Below, piece by piece: positions 35,437-47,343 of a stretch of DNA of 64,000 bases. A program made the translations under genes and the position numbers. Positions within the stretch are counted from its first letter, which is position 1; every line of letters begins with the position of its first letter. The stretch is from Nemania diffusa (Eukaryota > Ascomycota > Sordariomycetes > Xylariales > Xylariaceae): positions 2,976,001 to 3,040,000 of the forward strand of contig JBBPUQ010000006.1 of the NCBI GenBank assembly GCA_038501195.1. The letters run 5' to 3'. A model generated the notes under the pieces. That model saw only the letters and a program-made list of their open reading frames with translations, did not search any database and was not told the origin of the DNA.

Positions 35437-37128
35437 CTTGTACAATATGGCAGAGTTGTGGCGATGGTGATAACTAGTAACGGAGGGCGAGGGCGGCCAA
35501 GTTCACAATATCGAGACACAAAGAACGTGAGAGTGGTGTGACAGGAAGGGGGCATACGAGGTCGTACTCCAAAGATGCCACTATTATAATGTTTGCACTG
35601 TCAATGGTGAACATCAAGTGCCGCCGGCATAGATAGAGGGGCAGGAGGGCATGCTACCTATTATATATGTACGTAGATAGAGCCTAGAAAACCATCCGAA
35701 CTATTATAGACGACTCCCGTCCGGAATGTCACAGTTTCAGTGGCCAGTAGTACGAGACAGTGCTTGAAAGCTAGCATACCAGTTTGGTTGCAATGCGGGG
35801 GTTAGGCGGATACTATCTACGGTATTAGACTTCACACTAAATTTTGGAAGTAAGTGCGGAGAAGTTAGGTACCTCCTAAATATCTTGGGTTGCCTTTAAG
35901 TGATCTACGATGAAGATTTCTTCATTGTACACTGTGAAGTTCCTCCAACACGCCACCCAACCCCCCAAAACAGCTGAGGGATACATTACACACCTATAGC
36001 TTTACCACATGAATTTAGTAGTTAGATAGCTCGAAGAGTTAAGGAGGCGCTTTGCTTGTTATTAGGACTAGTGTTTCGCGCCTTTTCCTTGGGGATTCTT
36101 TCATGAAGTTGGATCTTTCAACTACAAAGGTAAAATATTGTAACAACTATTTAGCGTAGTTAGAAAATCCTCATATATGACCATGAGACGGAGTGCTCCT
36201 CCCTTTGGTTCTAATTGGTCGTTTTATTTTTGCCCCTGTGCATTGTGGCCCTCAACTATGTAGCTCGCCTTTATTGCTTAGGTAGTATCGCTAGGTAGGA
36301 CAAGCGATACGAACTTTGTCACCACTGCTAGCAAACAGATTTTGCCTGTTGTTTAGTTCACTAACCCTTATAACTAGGAAGGATTTCAGAATATATTTTC
36401 TCTCGCGAGCATAAGGGTTCCCGTAACCAAGACTACGCTCCAAAAGCGGCAAACTCCTACCCTCGTCTAGCTAGCTCCCCTCTACCACGATATTTGCGTT
36501 TTGGTCTATACTGGACTTCAAAGACAAGAAGCCATTATTATATACACAATATGCATTGTAATACACCCAACATGGTTAGAGGCGAGCAGTCAGATCTAGA
36601 CTCGCTGGAATTATATAATAAGCATAAGCATGACTTCTGGGAATTAGCAAGGATTAGAGAAGGGTCTAGATGATGGGATGACTCAGCCTCCCAGGTAATT
36701 AGATAATTGAACAAGCAACATTAACTGCGACAAAAGTCCCGTATAATCATACCCTCCAAAACAAAAAAAAAAAAGGAAAAGATGAATCGCTATTGAGGCT
36801 AGTTGGGTACCTAACAACAACTCAGCTCGATCTTGTTACTGGCTATCTAGATTTGACTTGCACCGCGAGTCTTGTAATTGTAGGAGAACATCAAATCTTC
36901 GTTTTAACTATCAGGGTATATGCATATCTCCATGCTGTCTCAGCTAACCACATTTCGCAAACGCCAGCCCGAAACCATGCTAATGCTCTACGCACGTTCA
37001 AAAAATGTATCCATGATCCCTCATGATTAAATGCTCGATGTAGCCGTCGTCCCTCCTTTCTAACCCATACTTCTATACATGATATAGGTAGGTGTTAGGC
37101 AGTAAGATATCCAGCCGCATGCCGCCGC
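35437..37128. other. Intergenic
   Basis: The CFEM promoter is followed by AT-rich spacer with an A tract near 36765-36780. No gene is recognised. Confidence 0.5.
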
Positions 37129-37846
37129 TTAGAGCGCAAGCACACCAACGGCCCCGACGGCGCCGAGCAGGCCCCAGAGGGCGACGCCCCGCGCGCTGAG
37201 GCCGGGCGCGGCGGCGCTGCACTTGCCGGTGGGGTTCGCGAGCTTCTCGGCGCCGGCGGTGATGGCGACGTCGTAGCGCAGCGTGGCGGCGTCCGTGTAG
37301 ACGGCCGTGGCCGACGTCGAGTACTTGGTGCCGTCGGCCGAGCCGGCCACCGTCGCCGTGCACGTCGCCGCCGTCGACCCGTCGAGCGCGCAGTTCTCCA
37401 CCACCGTCACCTTGACCTCGACGCCCGCCGTCTGCGTCGACACGGAGCTCGAGACCCGGTACGAGCTCGGGTTCTCTGTTATCGTCACCGCCTGCGGGGT
37501 GTTAGTCCTCTACTGTTTCTGTGGGTGGGATGGGAGAAGGGAAGGGGGAAGAGGAGGATGAGGAGGGGGAGGGGAGACGTACGGGCAAATTGCTGCCGCA
37601 GACGTCGCTGGGGCCGGAGGTGCACTGCAGCGCGTAGACAGTGTAGGACTCGCAGGCGTTGACGACCGAGGCGGCGTATTCGTAGTCCACGATGTCAGCG
37701 TCCGTGGAGTCGATGAAGATGTTCACCGTATCGTTGGAGTCGGCTCTCGCTTGTACTATGTTGGAGGCAGCGAGGTCCCGGGCGGGAAGGATATTGGTGA
37801 AGCCTAGGTTGCTGAAAGCATGGCCGGCAACGAGTTCGAGAGCCAT
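37129..37846 (-). CDS. GPI-type cell-surface protein of unknown function
   Basis: Two exons, 37846-37583 and 37491-37129, are joined by a GTACGT...GACTAACACCCCGCAG intron. They give 208 aa. The body (TVNIFIDSTDADIVDYEYAA, then SYTVYALQCTSGPSDVCG, and AVTITENPSSYRV after the splice) resembles a broad family of short ascomycete GPI proteins with paired Cys. The C-terminus (SARGVALWGLLGAVGAVGVLAL) is a clear GPI signal. The N-terminus (MALELVAGHAFSNLGFTN) is an unusually weak signal peptide, so the true start may lie in an unseen upstream exon. It is on the same strand as the CFEM gene 1.7 kb away. The coding part is GC-rich. Confidence 0.8.
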
Positions 37847-39508
37847 CTTGATGTGAATATGTGAGGAGATGAGGGCGACTAGGTGTTGAAAGGGACAGAG
37901 AGAGTTACACAGTCGAGTTTCCTTTGAGTCACAAGTAAACTCTCTCAGCCAGGGAGGTGAACCCTCTTATTATACCTCAACCCATGTCTTCAACTCGTGA
38001 AGTTAGCCCGGCTTACCTGGTGCCACATATTTTCACGGAACTTCTCTCGTTGTCAAGGGCCTATTCAGCCTGGATAATACAGGAATTCCACTAGGGACAT
38101 TAGAATAAGCTAATTTTAGCATGGTGTGGTCTCTACTCCTGACATATGGTTCTTGGCCACCAAGGGCTATGCCGATAGCTGAGATGGCGCTGAGATAGAT
38201 GCTTAAGCTGGATCGTGTTAGGCAAGATTTCTAGGGTCCGTCGACTTGGCAAGGAGACTTGTGAACAACCCGGCAAACTGTTCTGGTTAGACCCAAACCC
38301 TAACCCCAGAACGAAGTGGCAATGGTAATGTTAGCCAGGACTAGCGTCCATGGCATGGATCCACGCGCTGTGCTTCATTGGATGCAGGATTAGAGCAATG
38401 AGAATCTCGTAAATTACACCTACTATGTAGGAACGCAGGCCAACGTATAGTCTTGGAAGGTTTGAGCTGCGGCTGCATGGGGCTCGCTTGTTCAGTCGGG
38501 AGGCGGCGAGATTCTCGGCCAGCGGTTTATAGACTAGCTGATACATAGTGTCAGTCAGCCTCTTGGTATTCTAGACATTACAGTAGAACCAACATGTTTC
38601 CCTACTTAAAAGGGACCAGACCAACAACGTACGAGATGGTCGTAACCGAGGTTGTATGATTGGTTCCCTCATCAAGGTATAAAGACTTGGAGTAGTGCTG
38701 ACTTCGTTTACAGCCAATGCGCCAGTGACTCAGACATCGCACATTAGTAAGTGCCCAAATCTGAGACTGTCTTCGCCATGCCAAGCAAGCAACACGAGGT
38801 GAAAATGGCAATACTCGGTGTAGAAAAGTGATGGTGCCTAATGACAAGTGTGATGCTTGGATAATTGGAGGAAATCTCACCTACTTAGTAGTAGGATCTA
38901 GGTGCCCGCAAGTAATAGTCTAGATAGTATACCTATACCTATCCATATAGGGTGCCACTCATCATGCAACCAATGATCTGTGAGTGATCTAACCAACAAA
39001 GGCTGGTCGCCATGGAAGGATTCATATAGTTATTTTAATGCCGGAGTTTCATCAAGGCATTGATAATGTTACTTCCGTATATGACCTTTATGAGAATAAC
39101 TCCCTGGTTCATCTTTCTTCTTGGCTCAGGTACGCAGAGTTCATAGAGACAATGAATCGACAAGATGTCTTGTCCTCTTTCACGTTGACTCTAGCAAAGA
39201 GTCGCGGTCTTTCAACCTCATAAAAGATCGTCTTACACCTCTCTTAGAGGCCTGTCCGATTGAAAGCGAGAGATCCTATTATAACGTTTCAATGTGATTG
39301 TCCTTGAATCTTGAGACTAACCTTTGTTGATTGGGAGTATATTTAGGTAACTCCTACCTACGGCAGCATATGGGCTAACATTGGCATTGTGATATCATAG
39401 AGGTACAAATCAAAACAAACCAGTGTTCTAATCCGCCGGAAGCAACTCATAAATACCATCCGAAAAAAAATCAGAAACCTAGAGAGGAACTATCCAACCG
39501 GCTACAAG
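37847..39508. other. Intergenic
   Basis: Promoter of the GPI gene, then spacer. I recognise no gene. Confidence 0.5.
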
Positions 39509-41035
39509 ATGGTAGTAGCAACTTATAAGAATCTGAAGAGGAAGACCTCGCGTTGGCGGATGTACCCTATTCCGGGCCAGAAACTGCCGGGAGACGGCGA
39601 GCCTGCGAACGATAGGTATAGTCTTCTCCTGTTTCTGCGGGACCTCGAGGCGGGCGAGGGACGGCTAAGAGAGTTCATCGAGGGACTCCAAGATTCCCCC
39701 GGCGTCCTGGACGAGAAGAGCACCATGGCGGCCGTCTTAGCCGCGGCGCTCCAGATTCAACATGTCGACCAGGACTACATGAACTCGGACGGCCGCAAGC
39801 CGAAGAAGCGGCGCATCGATCTCTACGCGAACGAGGCGGGGGCGGGCCAGATTGCCGAGTTCAACGAGCTAATCACTCTCGCCAGGACGGTGTGGACCGA
39901 TCCCGACGAACTCAACGACGTTCTTGGCGACTTGTACCAGCTCAATCTGAGGCCGCTGGCCGAAGGTGGGAGATATCCGCTTCTTGATATCTTCGACTTT
40001 GCGCGCGCCTGGGCCGAGGTTAGATATCGGTTTGCTAATCACGCCCTAAGAGACGACCCTCGTACTTGGCTCACGTATAATAGTGGCGCGCCTTTCAACA
40101 GGGGGAATGCTGCTAACGCGACGGTTCACGATAGCAATGTGCTTCATGATGCGCGATTAGTCGAATTTAAATTCCTTCGTGGCGTTGGATTCCATGACAC
40201 TGACCGTGGTGTATTCCAGGAATTGTACCAGCTGACGCCCGAAGAAGGCCGTCAATTAAGTAAGTGTCTTTCATTCCTTGTTGATGAAAAGTAGTACCGT
40301 TGTTACGAATGTGTTGCTTTTTCTCTTTTCTTCTTCCCCCCTTCTCACTTTACCCCTTATTTTATGTACCTCTGAATCTTCACCATTCTCCCCTCCTTTC
40401 TCCTCAAACCTCCACTCTGTAGCTGCCCACCTACCAGCCTAGTGACTACTTATGCCTCAGCTCTTATCTCTATTTTGAAAACTCACAACGTATGTTTCAG
40501 CTGCTAACTTCGAGTCCTTCTAGCTAGATATACCGGTACGTCAACTGGACTGCGCGCCGGCCTTCCGCCCGTCTTCGAATATATCGTCGCCTTCATGGAC
40601 GGCTATGTCAACTGGCGGGTGAAGGTCTTGGAGAGCATAAGAAAGCACACCCTGAACGAGCCAGCCTACAAGAATGCGCGTGGGCCCGCGAACAAAAACG
40701 CCGTGAGAGGGAAGATACTCGAAAATACCGAAGCCCTCCTGAACATTGTAGACACTACCTATAAAAATGAGTTCATCCCGACGGTGAGGAAACTGCTCAA
40801 GGAAGCCGAACAGGACAATGCGCTCCACAAGATGACCTTCAACCAGCTGGCGAGTGCTAGCGAACGGGTAAAAAAAGTGGTTCAGGCACCGTCAGGCGTT
40901 AATAGTTGCACCCCTGACCTCCAGAACAATGCCAATTTCAAAAAGACATCGTCTGCGTTTCCGGGTCCTAGGCCTCTAAGACCGCCTACCGGCTCGTCTA
41001 TTATTCTTCTCCCTCGGGTTAACGCTAATAGATAG
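39509..41035 (+). CDS. Unrecognised two-exon fungal protein
   Basis: Exons 39509-40259 and 40524-41035 are joined across a long 264-nt intron (GTAAGT donor, GCTAAC branch, TCTAG acceptor) and give 420 aa. The sequence across the join is EEGRQLTRYTGTSTGLRAG. The protein is mostly helical and soluble. It has RYSLLLFLRDLEAGEGRLRE near the start, a basic KPKKRRIDLY patch (about 97-106), and PLLDIFDFARAWAEVRYRF in the middle. The second half, with FEYIVAFMDGYVNWRVKVLE and NKNAVRGKILENTEALLNIV, is rich in Lys and Glu. There is no signal peptide, membrane segment or known catalytic motif. I do not recognise the family. Length and codon use look like a real gene. Confidence 0.82.
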
Positions 41036-41817
41036 GGTTCGTAAAAGAGTTATTGCCACAGTTTGCTTACAAAGCGTTCCTTGTTTCGTTTCCTTCAACA
41101 TTGTTTATGTTCCAATTTTTTAAACTGAATTTAGAGCCCTAGGTAGGCTACTAGTAGACCACAAGAGACTGAAAACGAGTGTGTCACCACCATCTTTCGC
41201 GATATATTTACAGGAGCTTGTGCTCATTCTATGTGCATGCATGTTATTATCCATACCACGTCAATACATAACAAATTGAACTAGACTTGTCTCAATCTTT
41301 ATTACTATCAACTTAGGTATAATAGAAGTGCTAGAGAACGTGTAATAACACCTCCGGGCTATACTAAGAGGAGCTGTTTCGTTATAAGTTCAGGACGCAG
41401 CGAGGGGTCGTACACTCCGAATATGACAGCTAATTATGAGCCTGGTTCATTGTCAGTTGATATTAGCATGCGGCGTCCGTAAACCTATCATAACCGCATC
41501 ACATTAGGAATCCCATACTGACCGCTGAAGGTTTTGCCAATCTTATAGCGCTTATAAATACAATAACCTAAAATAAAAAAGATGCAAGGATTATTCTTTC
41601 GTGACAGGTATCCTTAATCATATTCTATATCTGTAGAATAAAGAATAGAGGCATTAGAAGTTATCCTTTATAGCAAGCATCAACTCACTCTCGAGGGCTT
41701 GAAGAATAGCCAGAAGCATGTGAAAATAGCGACATGGCTGAAATGGGATACATACTCCAGAATCCCCCCTGCCAGAATTTGTGCAACAGCTGAATGAACG
41801 GATCCTTCCCTCATATT
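41036..41817. other. Convergent spacer
   Basis: AT-rich sequence between the unknown gene (+) and ATG29 (-). I see no gene. Confidence 0.5.
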
Positions 41818-43382
41818 TTAAGGAGCATTATTTGGGTTCGCTTGATGTCTACTCCGAAATACGTTGCTGATGGTCCCTTTAAGACTATTCATTGTGCTGC
41901 CGTCCTGCATGCTTGCGTACTGTTCCACTAACGCTGATTGGGTCACAGAGATATCTATTACTAGGTTAGTACGGGTGCAGAATGAAAGCGAAGAACATCA
42001 CTATACCATCTAGATCACTAAAGCTGCTTCCCATACTAGGCGCCCCGTCACTATTTTGTGAATATGTTTTTGATTTACCACCCGAGCCGCGGCCTGCCAG
42101 CTGCATGGTCCGACGCGGTGACAAGGGACCACTGGGGCGTCTGTCACTAGCATCCCTCGATACGGGAGCAGAACCGGTGGACGAATCTGAGGTCTGAGAA
42201 TGATGAGTATGATCTCGATCAGACCCCCTAAATGATCTTTTCCCTGAGTCTCGAAGATTACCACGCAGTGTCGCACTCAAATCATGTTGTCCGCTTCCTG
42301 CACTCCCTGTCTGTGGTCGGTATGGTAGAAATGCCGGTTCTACGTCGTCGTCGTCGTCGTCATCGTCAGCGTAGGAGGGGCCTTCGTTACTTTGAAACCG
42401 TGGCGGGCGACGGATGATTCTTGATTGGGCAGGGCTTGATGAAGAGGATGAAGAGGCGGTAGAGCTTGATTCGACATGGCCGAGAGACTGGGAATCAGCC
42501 TCTGGGTCGTCTTGATCATCTTGATCATCTATATTGGTAGTTATGGGTAGAGATGTTAGCCGATGTCGTTGCACATCGCTGCTGGGCTTCCCGGTCCCTT
42601 TAGCGCCGCCGCCAAGATTTCTTGTCGTGAATAAAGCAGTATTGGTCGACGAGGTCCTTGTTGGAGGAGGCCGCGGGGTGCTTCTCATGGACGAGCTCGG
42701 CGTGTTTTGTTCATTGCGTGACAAGGGCGAGTCCCTGCGGATGGAGGCGGAAGAAGGGGCACGTGGCTGGCTGGCAGGGCCGCTATATCGCAGGGCATCC
42801 GGGAAGGGCTCCTCGAGCGCTTGTGGTTGGGGCGACGGCGCTGGAGACACTTTGGCAGCGGCCACAGCCTTGCGCATCTGGGCTCGCACCTGAGAGGTAT
42901 GGCGGTCGGTGAGCCAGGTGACTTGTTGCAGGAGAAAGTCGACGGTCACCTGGAACTCGGTGGCGCTGGCGAATGTCAGTCTGTGACACGCGCAGGTAAT
43001 GATAAACTACACAGTAGGAATAGATAGCAACCAAAAGGAAATATTGAGCTTGCATTTTATTCCCTGGGAGGTTATTAGAGCGCTGCACTAACTCGATTGC
43101 TTACCTATAAGGTAGTTATCGTTATTTAACATTGATGCTTGGACTTACAGTCTACCGTCTCCGTCTTGGATAAATTTGAGATAATGCTCCACAGAGCGTC
43201 ATCTTTGGAAGATTCCCAGTTTGCCTAGACTGTCGTGAGTCTTGGGTGATGACGATGACGACAACGATGGATGAGTAGTATGATGGAACATCACGTACCG
43301 GAGGGGGGTCAACAAAGTCACCTCGAGGGAAAGGGAGCCGGATGAATACGGTATAGGTTGGTTCAAGCGGTAGTGAAGCCAT
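41818..43382 (-). CDS. ATG29: Autophagy protein Atg29
   Basis: Atg29 joins Atg17 and Atg31 in the scaffold that starts autophagosome formation. Five exons are inferred: 43382-43299, 43224-43149, 43063-43054, 42965-42007 and 41954-41818, giving 421 aa. The ordered N-terminus reads EPTYTVFIRLPFPRGDFVDP, ANWESSKDDALWSIISNLSK, then DWNKIATEFQVTVDFLLQQ and RHTSQVRAQMRKA. The middle is disordered, Ser/Pro-rich, with eight Asp in a row. The last exon gives DDISVTQSALVEQYASM and a conserved-looking VFRSRHQ. Exon 3 is only 10 nt and is followed by a GC-AG intron (donor GCAAGC). Without it the frame breaks and the DWNKIATEF block is lost. The terminal join SDLDDISVTQSAL is also typical of the family. 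Confidence 0.9.
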
Positions 43383-44262
43383 AACAGCTTGAAGTCATAA
43401 TATCTGATCCCTGAACAGTATATAACAAGCTTTAGTCCCGATTATTGTGGTTGTTGTTGTGAGAGTGTTCGTCAAGTACCGGTAAGTAGGTGGGCAGATA
43501 GGTAAGAGGTACCTACCTAAACCTAGTACCTTGGTGGAAGTTCCCAAGTAGAGTCATGGGAGCTCTTATCGATTATGCATAATACGCCAAAGTGGGTCGA
43601 AAAGTTGACCATGGGAACTCCTCCCCGGCGCTAAGCCCCATGCAACTCCATGCAACCCCACAAATTGAGATAGCTACCTATGTAGGTACATTAGGTAGGC
43701 TACCTAAGGTATACCCATCTAGGTATGCACGGAGACATGCTGTATTCTGAGCCCTATTGGTACAGTAACAAGCTACCTAGGTATGTTTATAGCACCTTGT
43801 TCTAACGTCGCAACGACCTATTTAACTGATCACCAGGCGTATTGTCCTACCCAACAAATCTTGTCAGGAGACAAGTCGAATTCAACAGCGCCATCTCATT
43901 GGCGAATAGGCTGCAACCGCGTTTTTCGACTTACCTGTTATGACAACACAAGAGCCGGGCCAAAGATGAAGGCCAAGACGAGAGGCGAAGGGCTCGTGAG
44001 CACCTACTTACTTACCTACAGTAGACAGTAGCAGCACTAAGTAGACATTCATAGCAAGAAGTGTTGCCTGGCTTACGCCTCATTGCAACTTAGTTTCTGC
44101 TTACGGTCATCCTAGGTCCGGTTATCAGGATATAATAAAATGATCGTCCCTGGGCTCTCTTAGCATCCCGTTTCTCTACCGCGGATGTCCAGTGTGCATA
44201 TAACCCAGGGTCTTATAGGAAGTGATATCACCACAAGGCTAGCCCTATCACCACCTCGGGTC
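43383..44262. other. Divergent spacer
   Basis: Between the ATG29 and membrane-protein starts. It is dense in TAGGTA/TACCTA motifs (43480-43790). No gene is recognised. Confidence 0.5.
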
Positions 44263-45591
44263 ATGGAGGTAAGCATCTCAGGGCATGGTTTCAGGCATGT
44301 TGCTTTTTGGAGTAGCATCAGCTTACGCGTACCTATCTCCAACTATCTAGATCTTATTCAAGCGGGCTGCCGGGTTCCCCAAGTGGACACAAACGCCCAT
44401 CCCCGGCGTGGACATCTCCGCAGCCGGCCTTCTCGCCCTCGCGGACATCAGCACCATCGCGCAGCGGACCAGGATCTCCGGCGCCTCATGGCTCGATGCC
44501 CTGCTGCTGGCCCCGGGACTGCACTACCAGCAAGCGGCCGACGCCGTGCTCAGCGAGCTGCCGTCGCCGTACAAGGCCGTCGAGTCCGCCGACGGGAAGA
44601 CGTCGACGTACAACGTCGCGAACACGGCCACGCTGCAGTACCTCGAGCGCGTCTGTAGGGCCGGCGAGCGCGTCGTCGTCGACGTCGGCGCCGTGCCGCG
44701 CCGCAGCTACCTCCCGTACAACGACGGCCAGCGCAAGCGGCGCAGTCGCGGCCAGCGCGGCGTCATCTGGCGCGACCAGGAGGCCGGCATCGGCTGGCTC
44801 TCGCAGGTGCTGTACCTGGCAAGCCCGTTGCTCACCATCACCGCATTTGTGTTTATGGTGCTGCTGCAAGAATGTAGGTTTCCACTCTTTCACCCGTCCC
44901 TCTTCCCATTTCTTCTTTATGTAATCTATAGTGAACCGCGAAAACAACCCCGCTCCTGATCTCTGGCCAGCTAATTAGCAAACTAGGGTGGGGTGTTGCT
45001 GCCTTCGCTGGGCTCATGTTATCGCGCATCTTGAACATCTGGATCATCAAACAGCGCACCAACTGGCCCAAGATCCCGCCCCCCGAGTCAACCCCACACG
45101 ACCCGAATCCGCTGACCGAGTACGTCGTCGACCTCGGCCGTGGGCGGGTCGTGTGTCTGCGTGGCCTAGCCTCGGATCTGCAAGCTATCACAGCCACGAA
45201 ATGGCTCAGAGACCAGACACATGTCGAGGGCTATCTCGAGGCCGCGGCAAAGCTGACTGTATACCTCGTCGCTGCGTTTAGCGGCAATCTGACCCAAATC
45301 GGCTCCATTATCTTCCTTGGCCTCCTCTTGATCACAGCAGGCTTGCTCGGTTTAAGCAACGCTCACGCGAAAGCCTTCACCATGTACGGTCGGCTGGCGG
45401 CCCCCACGACAGAGAACTTGCCCCGCCCGGATTCTCCGCCATATCCGGATAGTCGCCAGGACAGTTCGACGTGGCACTCGCGAAGTGACGCTATGACGTC
45501 AAGTGTGTTCTCCTCTGGTATACCTTTTCCGAAAGACCCTAGATCACATGCGCCAGAGGGAAGCCGTGTTTATTCGACCATGGATATATGA
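44263..45591 (+). CDS. Multi-pass fungal membrane protein, function unknown
   Basis: Three exons are inferred: 44263-44268 (only ATG GAG), 44351-44877 and 44979-45591, giving 381 aa. The start MEILFKRAAGFPKWTQTPIP is rebuilt from the six-base first exon. The N-terminal domain (SAAGLLALADISTIAQRTRI) is predicted soluble and very GC-rich. Membrane helices lie near 154-174 (VLYLASPLLTITAFVFMVLL) and 179-199 (KLGWGVAAFAGLMLSRILNI). At least one more is in the second half (FSGNLTQIGSIIFLGLLLIT with its continuation). The tail is Ser/Pro-rich. The second intron uses a weak GTTTCC donor; the stronger GTAGGT just upstream breaks the frame. I do not know the function. High-GC frames on the other strand are shadows. 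Confidence 0.75.
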
Positions 45592-47343
45592 GCATAAACT
45601 ACTTCTTTGCCCCTAAAGCCGAGATGGAGAGTGCTTATGTGAAAAGTGATTGAAAAAAAAAGGGAAAATGAATGGCAATACTATTAAGGGGCAGCGCTAA
45701 GCTCAAAATCTGATTCGAGATAGAAACAAGGCAATTGTGATAGATAGCCTCTTTCATAAATTATGTCCTAGAGCTAATACCCAAAATTTAATGTTTTTAA
45801 GGACTTTCGATCTCGCCTTTGTGGAACCAATGACATGCACCTGACTATGAGACCTGCTTTACCGGGAATCAACCTCGTCACCTCACGCGGACTCCTCCTA
45901 AACTAGGCCCGAGGAAGCAGGCAAAGAAGCAGTGGTTTCGACTAAACCACACGAGCTGTTTTGGTGGTTCGGTTGAAGATTTCCTTATTGCATTTTTTTT
46001 TTTCGGCGCTGATACTTGCTAATATTTTTTAAGTAGGAGCCATCCAAAGACCCAAGAAGTTAGATTAAACTCATTAATAGGTATCCGCATGGGAAGAGAC
46101 CTTATGCAGACCTTACTACGTACAGCTTCTTTAATGTAACGGCTTGTGCCACAATTTTCGTATAGCAAATTACTCGACAGTATATATTGTTAGGGCCGGG
46201 GCCCCTTGTCAAAACGTATGATGAGGATGAGTCTTGGATGTTGGTCATATTCCTACCTTATTTCGAGTATTATTGTACAGACATTAGTATATTGTGAGAT
46301 ATCGAAAATGTAGACGTTTCTCGTATATTTGGATTAAACCTAGGTGTTCACAATAATATCCAGCTGGGCAACAACGATGCCAATAATATACTGAAGACGA
46401 ATCGTGCCAAATCATCTTCGGTCCCGAGAATTGGCTCGACCCGCAAGGTCGAAGTCTCTTCCCAGAATTAGGGGTATAATAAACGGTTCGCTACACGCAG
46501 GAAGCAGAAAAGGACAAATAAATAGTGAAATATCAATTGTAGTCAGTGCGTTTTGTGACGAAAATTATGACTTGTTTAAAGGAGGGTATTGCGCAGCTCA
46601 TCCTGTCCCCGAACACCTGATGTCTTCAGACTTATGCGAAAGACAATTATGCTGCCCTGAACCTACAATTAGAAAACGCCGTGCTTCCGTGCTTCCGTGC
46701 TGATGATGCTCTTCGCCGCCCATCCCTTCCCTTGGGTTTTCAATACAGTCTGCCTGCCCAGCCGGTGCGCCTTGTCCTCTATCTTTCATTCTCTTTCATC
46801 GTGAACCTCTGCGCCACGTTCCCCTCAGCGGCCAATGCTACAGGTCGTAATGGTAGAGGGCGAAGTGCGAGGTCATGGCGCTGCGAGATATGAACAGAAT
46901 CATCTGCATCTCGAACGATTTCCTTTGGACAGATAAACAAAACAAACGAAATGTGAAATAATTAGGTATTATAGTTGCACAGTATACCGTTAGTAAATAC
47001 CACTATGCTAGCATTGCAATCATGCTATGCAAATGGCAAGCCGTGTATTAACGGTAGGTTAGCCATTAGCCGCCGTTATGCACGTGCTGAGTGCTCCCAT
47101 CCTTGTTCTAAAGAGAGCTCGAGAGGCTGTTTTCAAGTTGCACCAAGAGTCGCGAGGCTATATCCTCGCTTCCATCCTTTCACCCATATGCCTCCTGATA
47201 TATTTGCACAATAGTCGGTGCCTATCGATTCATAGTCTAGTAGCATTAGAGCCGTAGAATGAAAGTGCTGGCATAGACGACTGGATCCGGATCTAAGAAC
47301 CTTGCAGGCAGCGAATATTGGTGGGAGAGGGCCGCCAGGGTTC
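45592..47343. other. Convergent spacer
   Basis: AT-rich, with several short frames that lack family features. No gene is supported. Confidence 0.5.

Noticed and set aside
42534..42912. Plus-strand frames opposite ATG29
   Set aside because: They are shadows of the Ser/Pro-rich disordered part of ATG29.
44486..44947. Minus-strand 153-codon frame, and + strand frames at 44185-44658 and 44496-44924
   Set aside because: These are shadows of the GC-rich exon of the membrane protein at 44263-45591.
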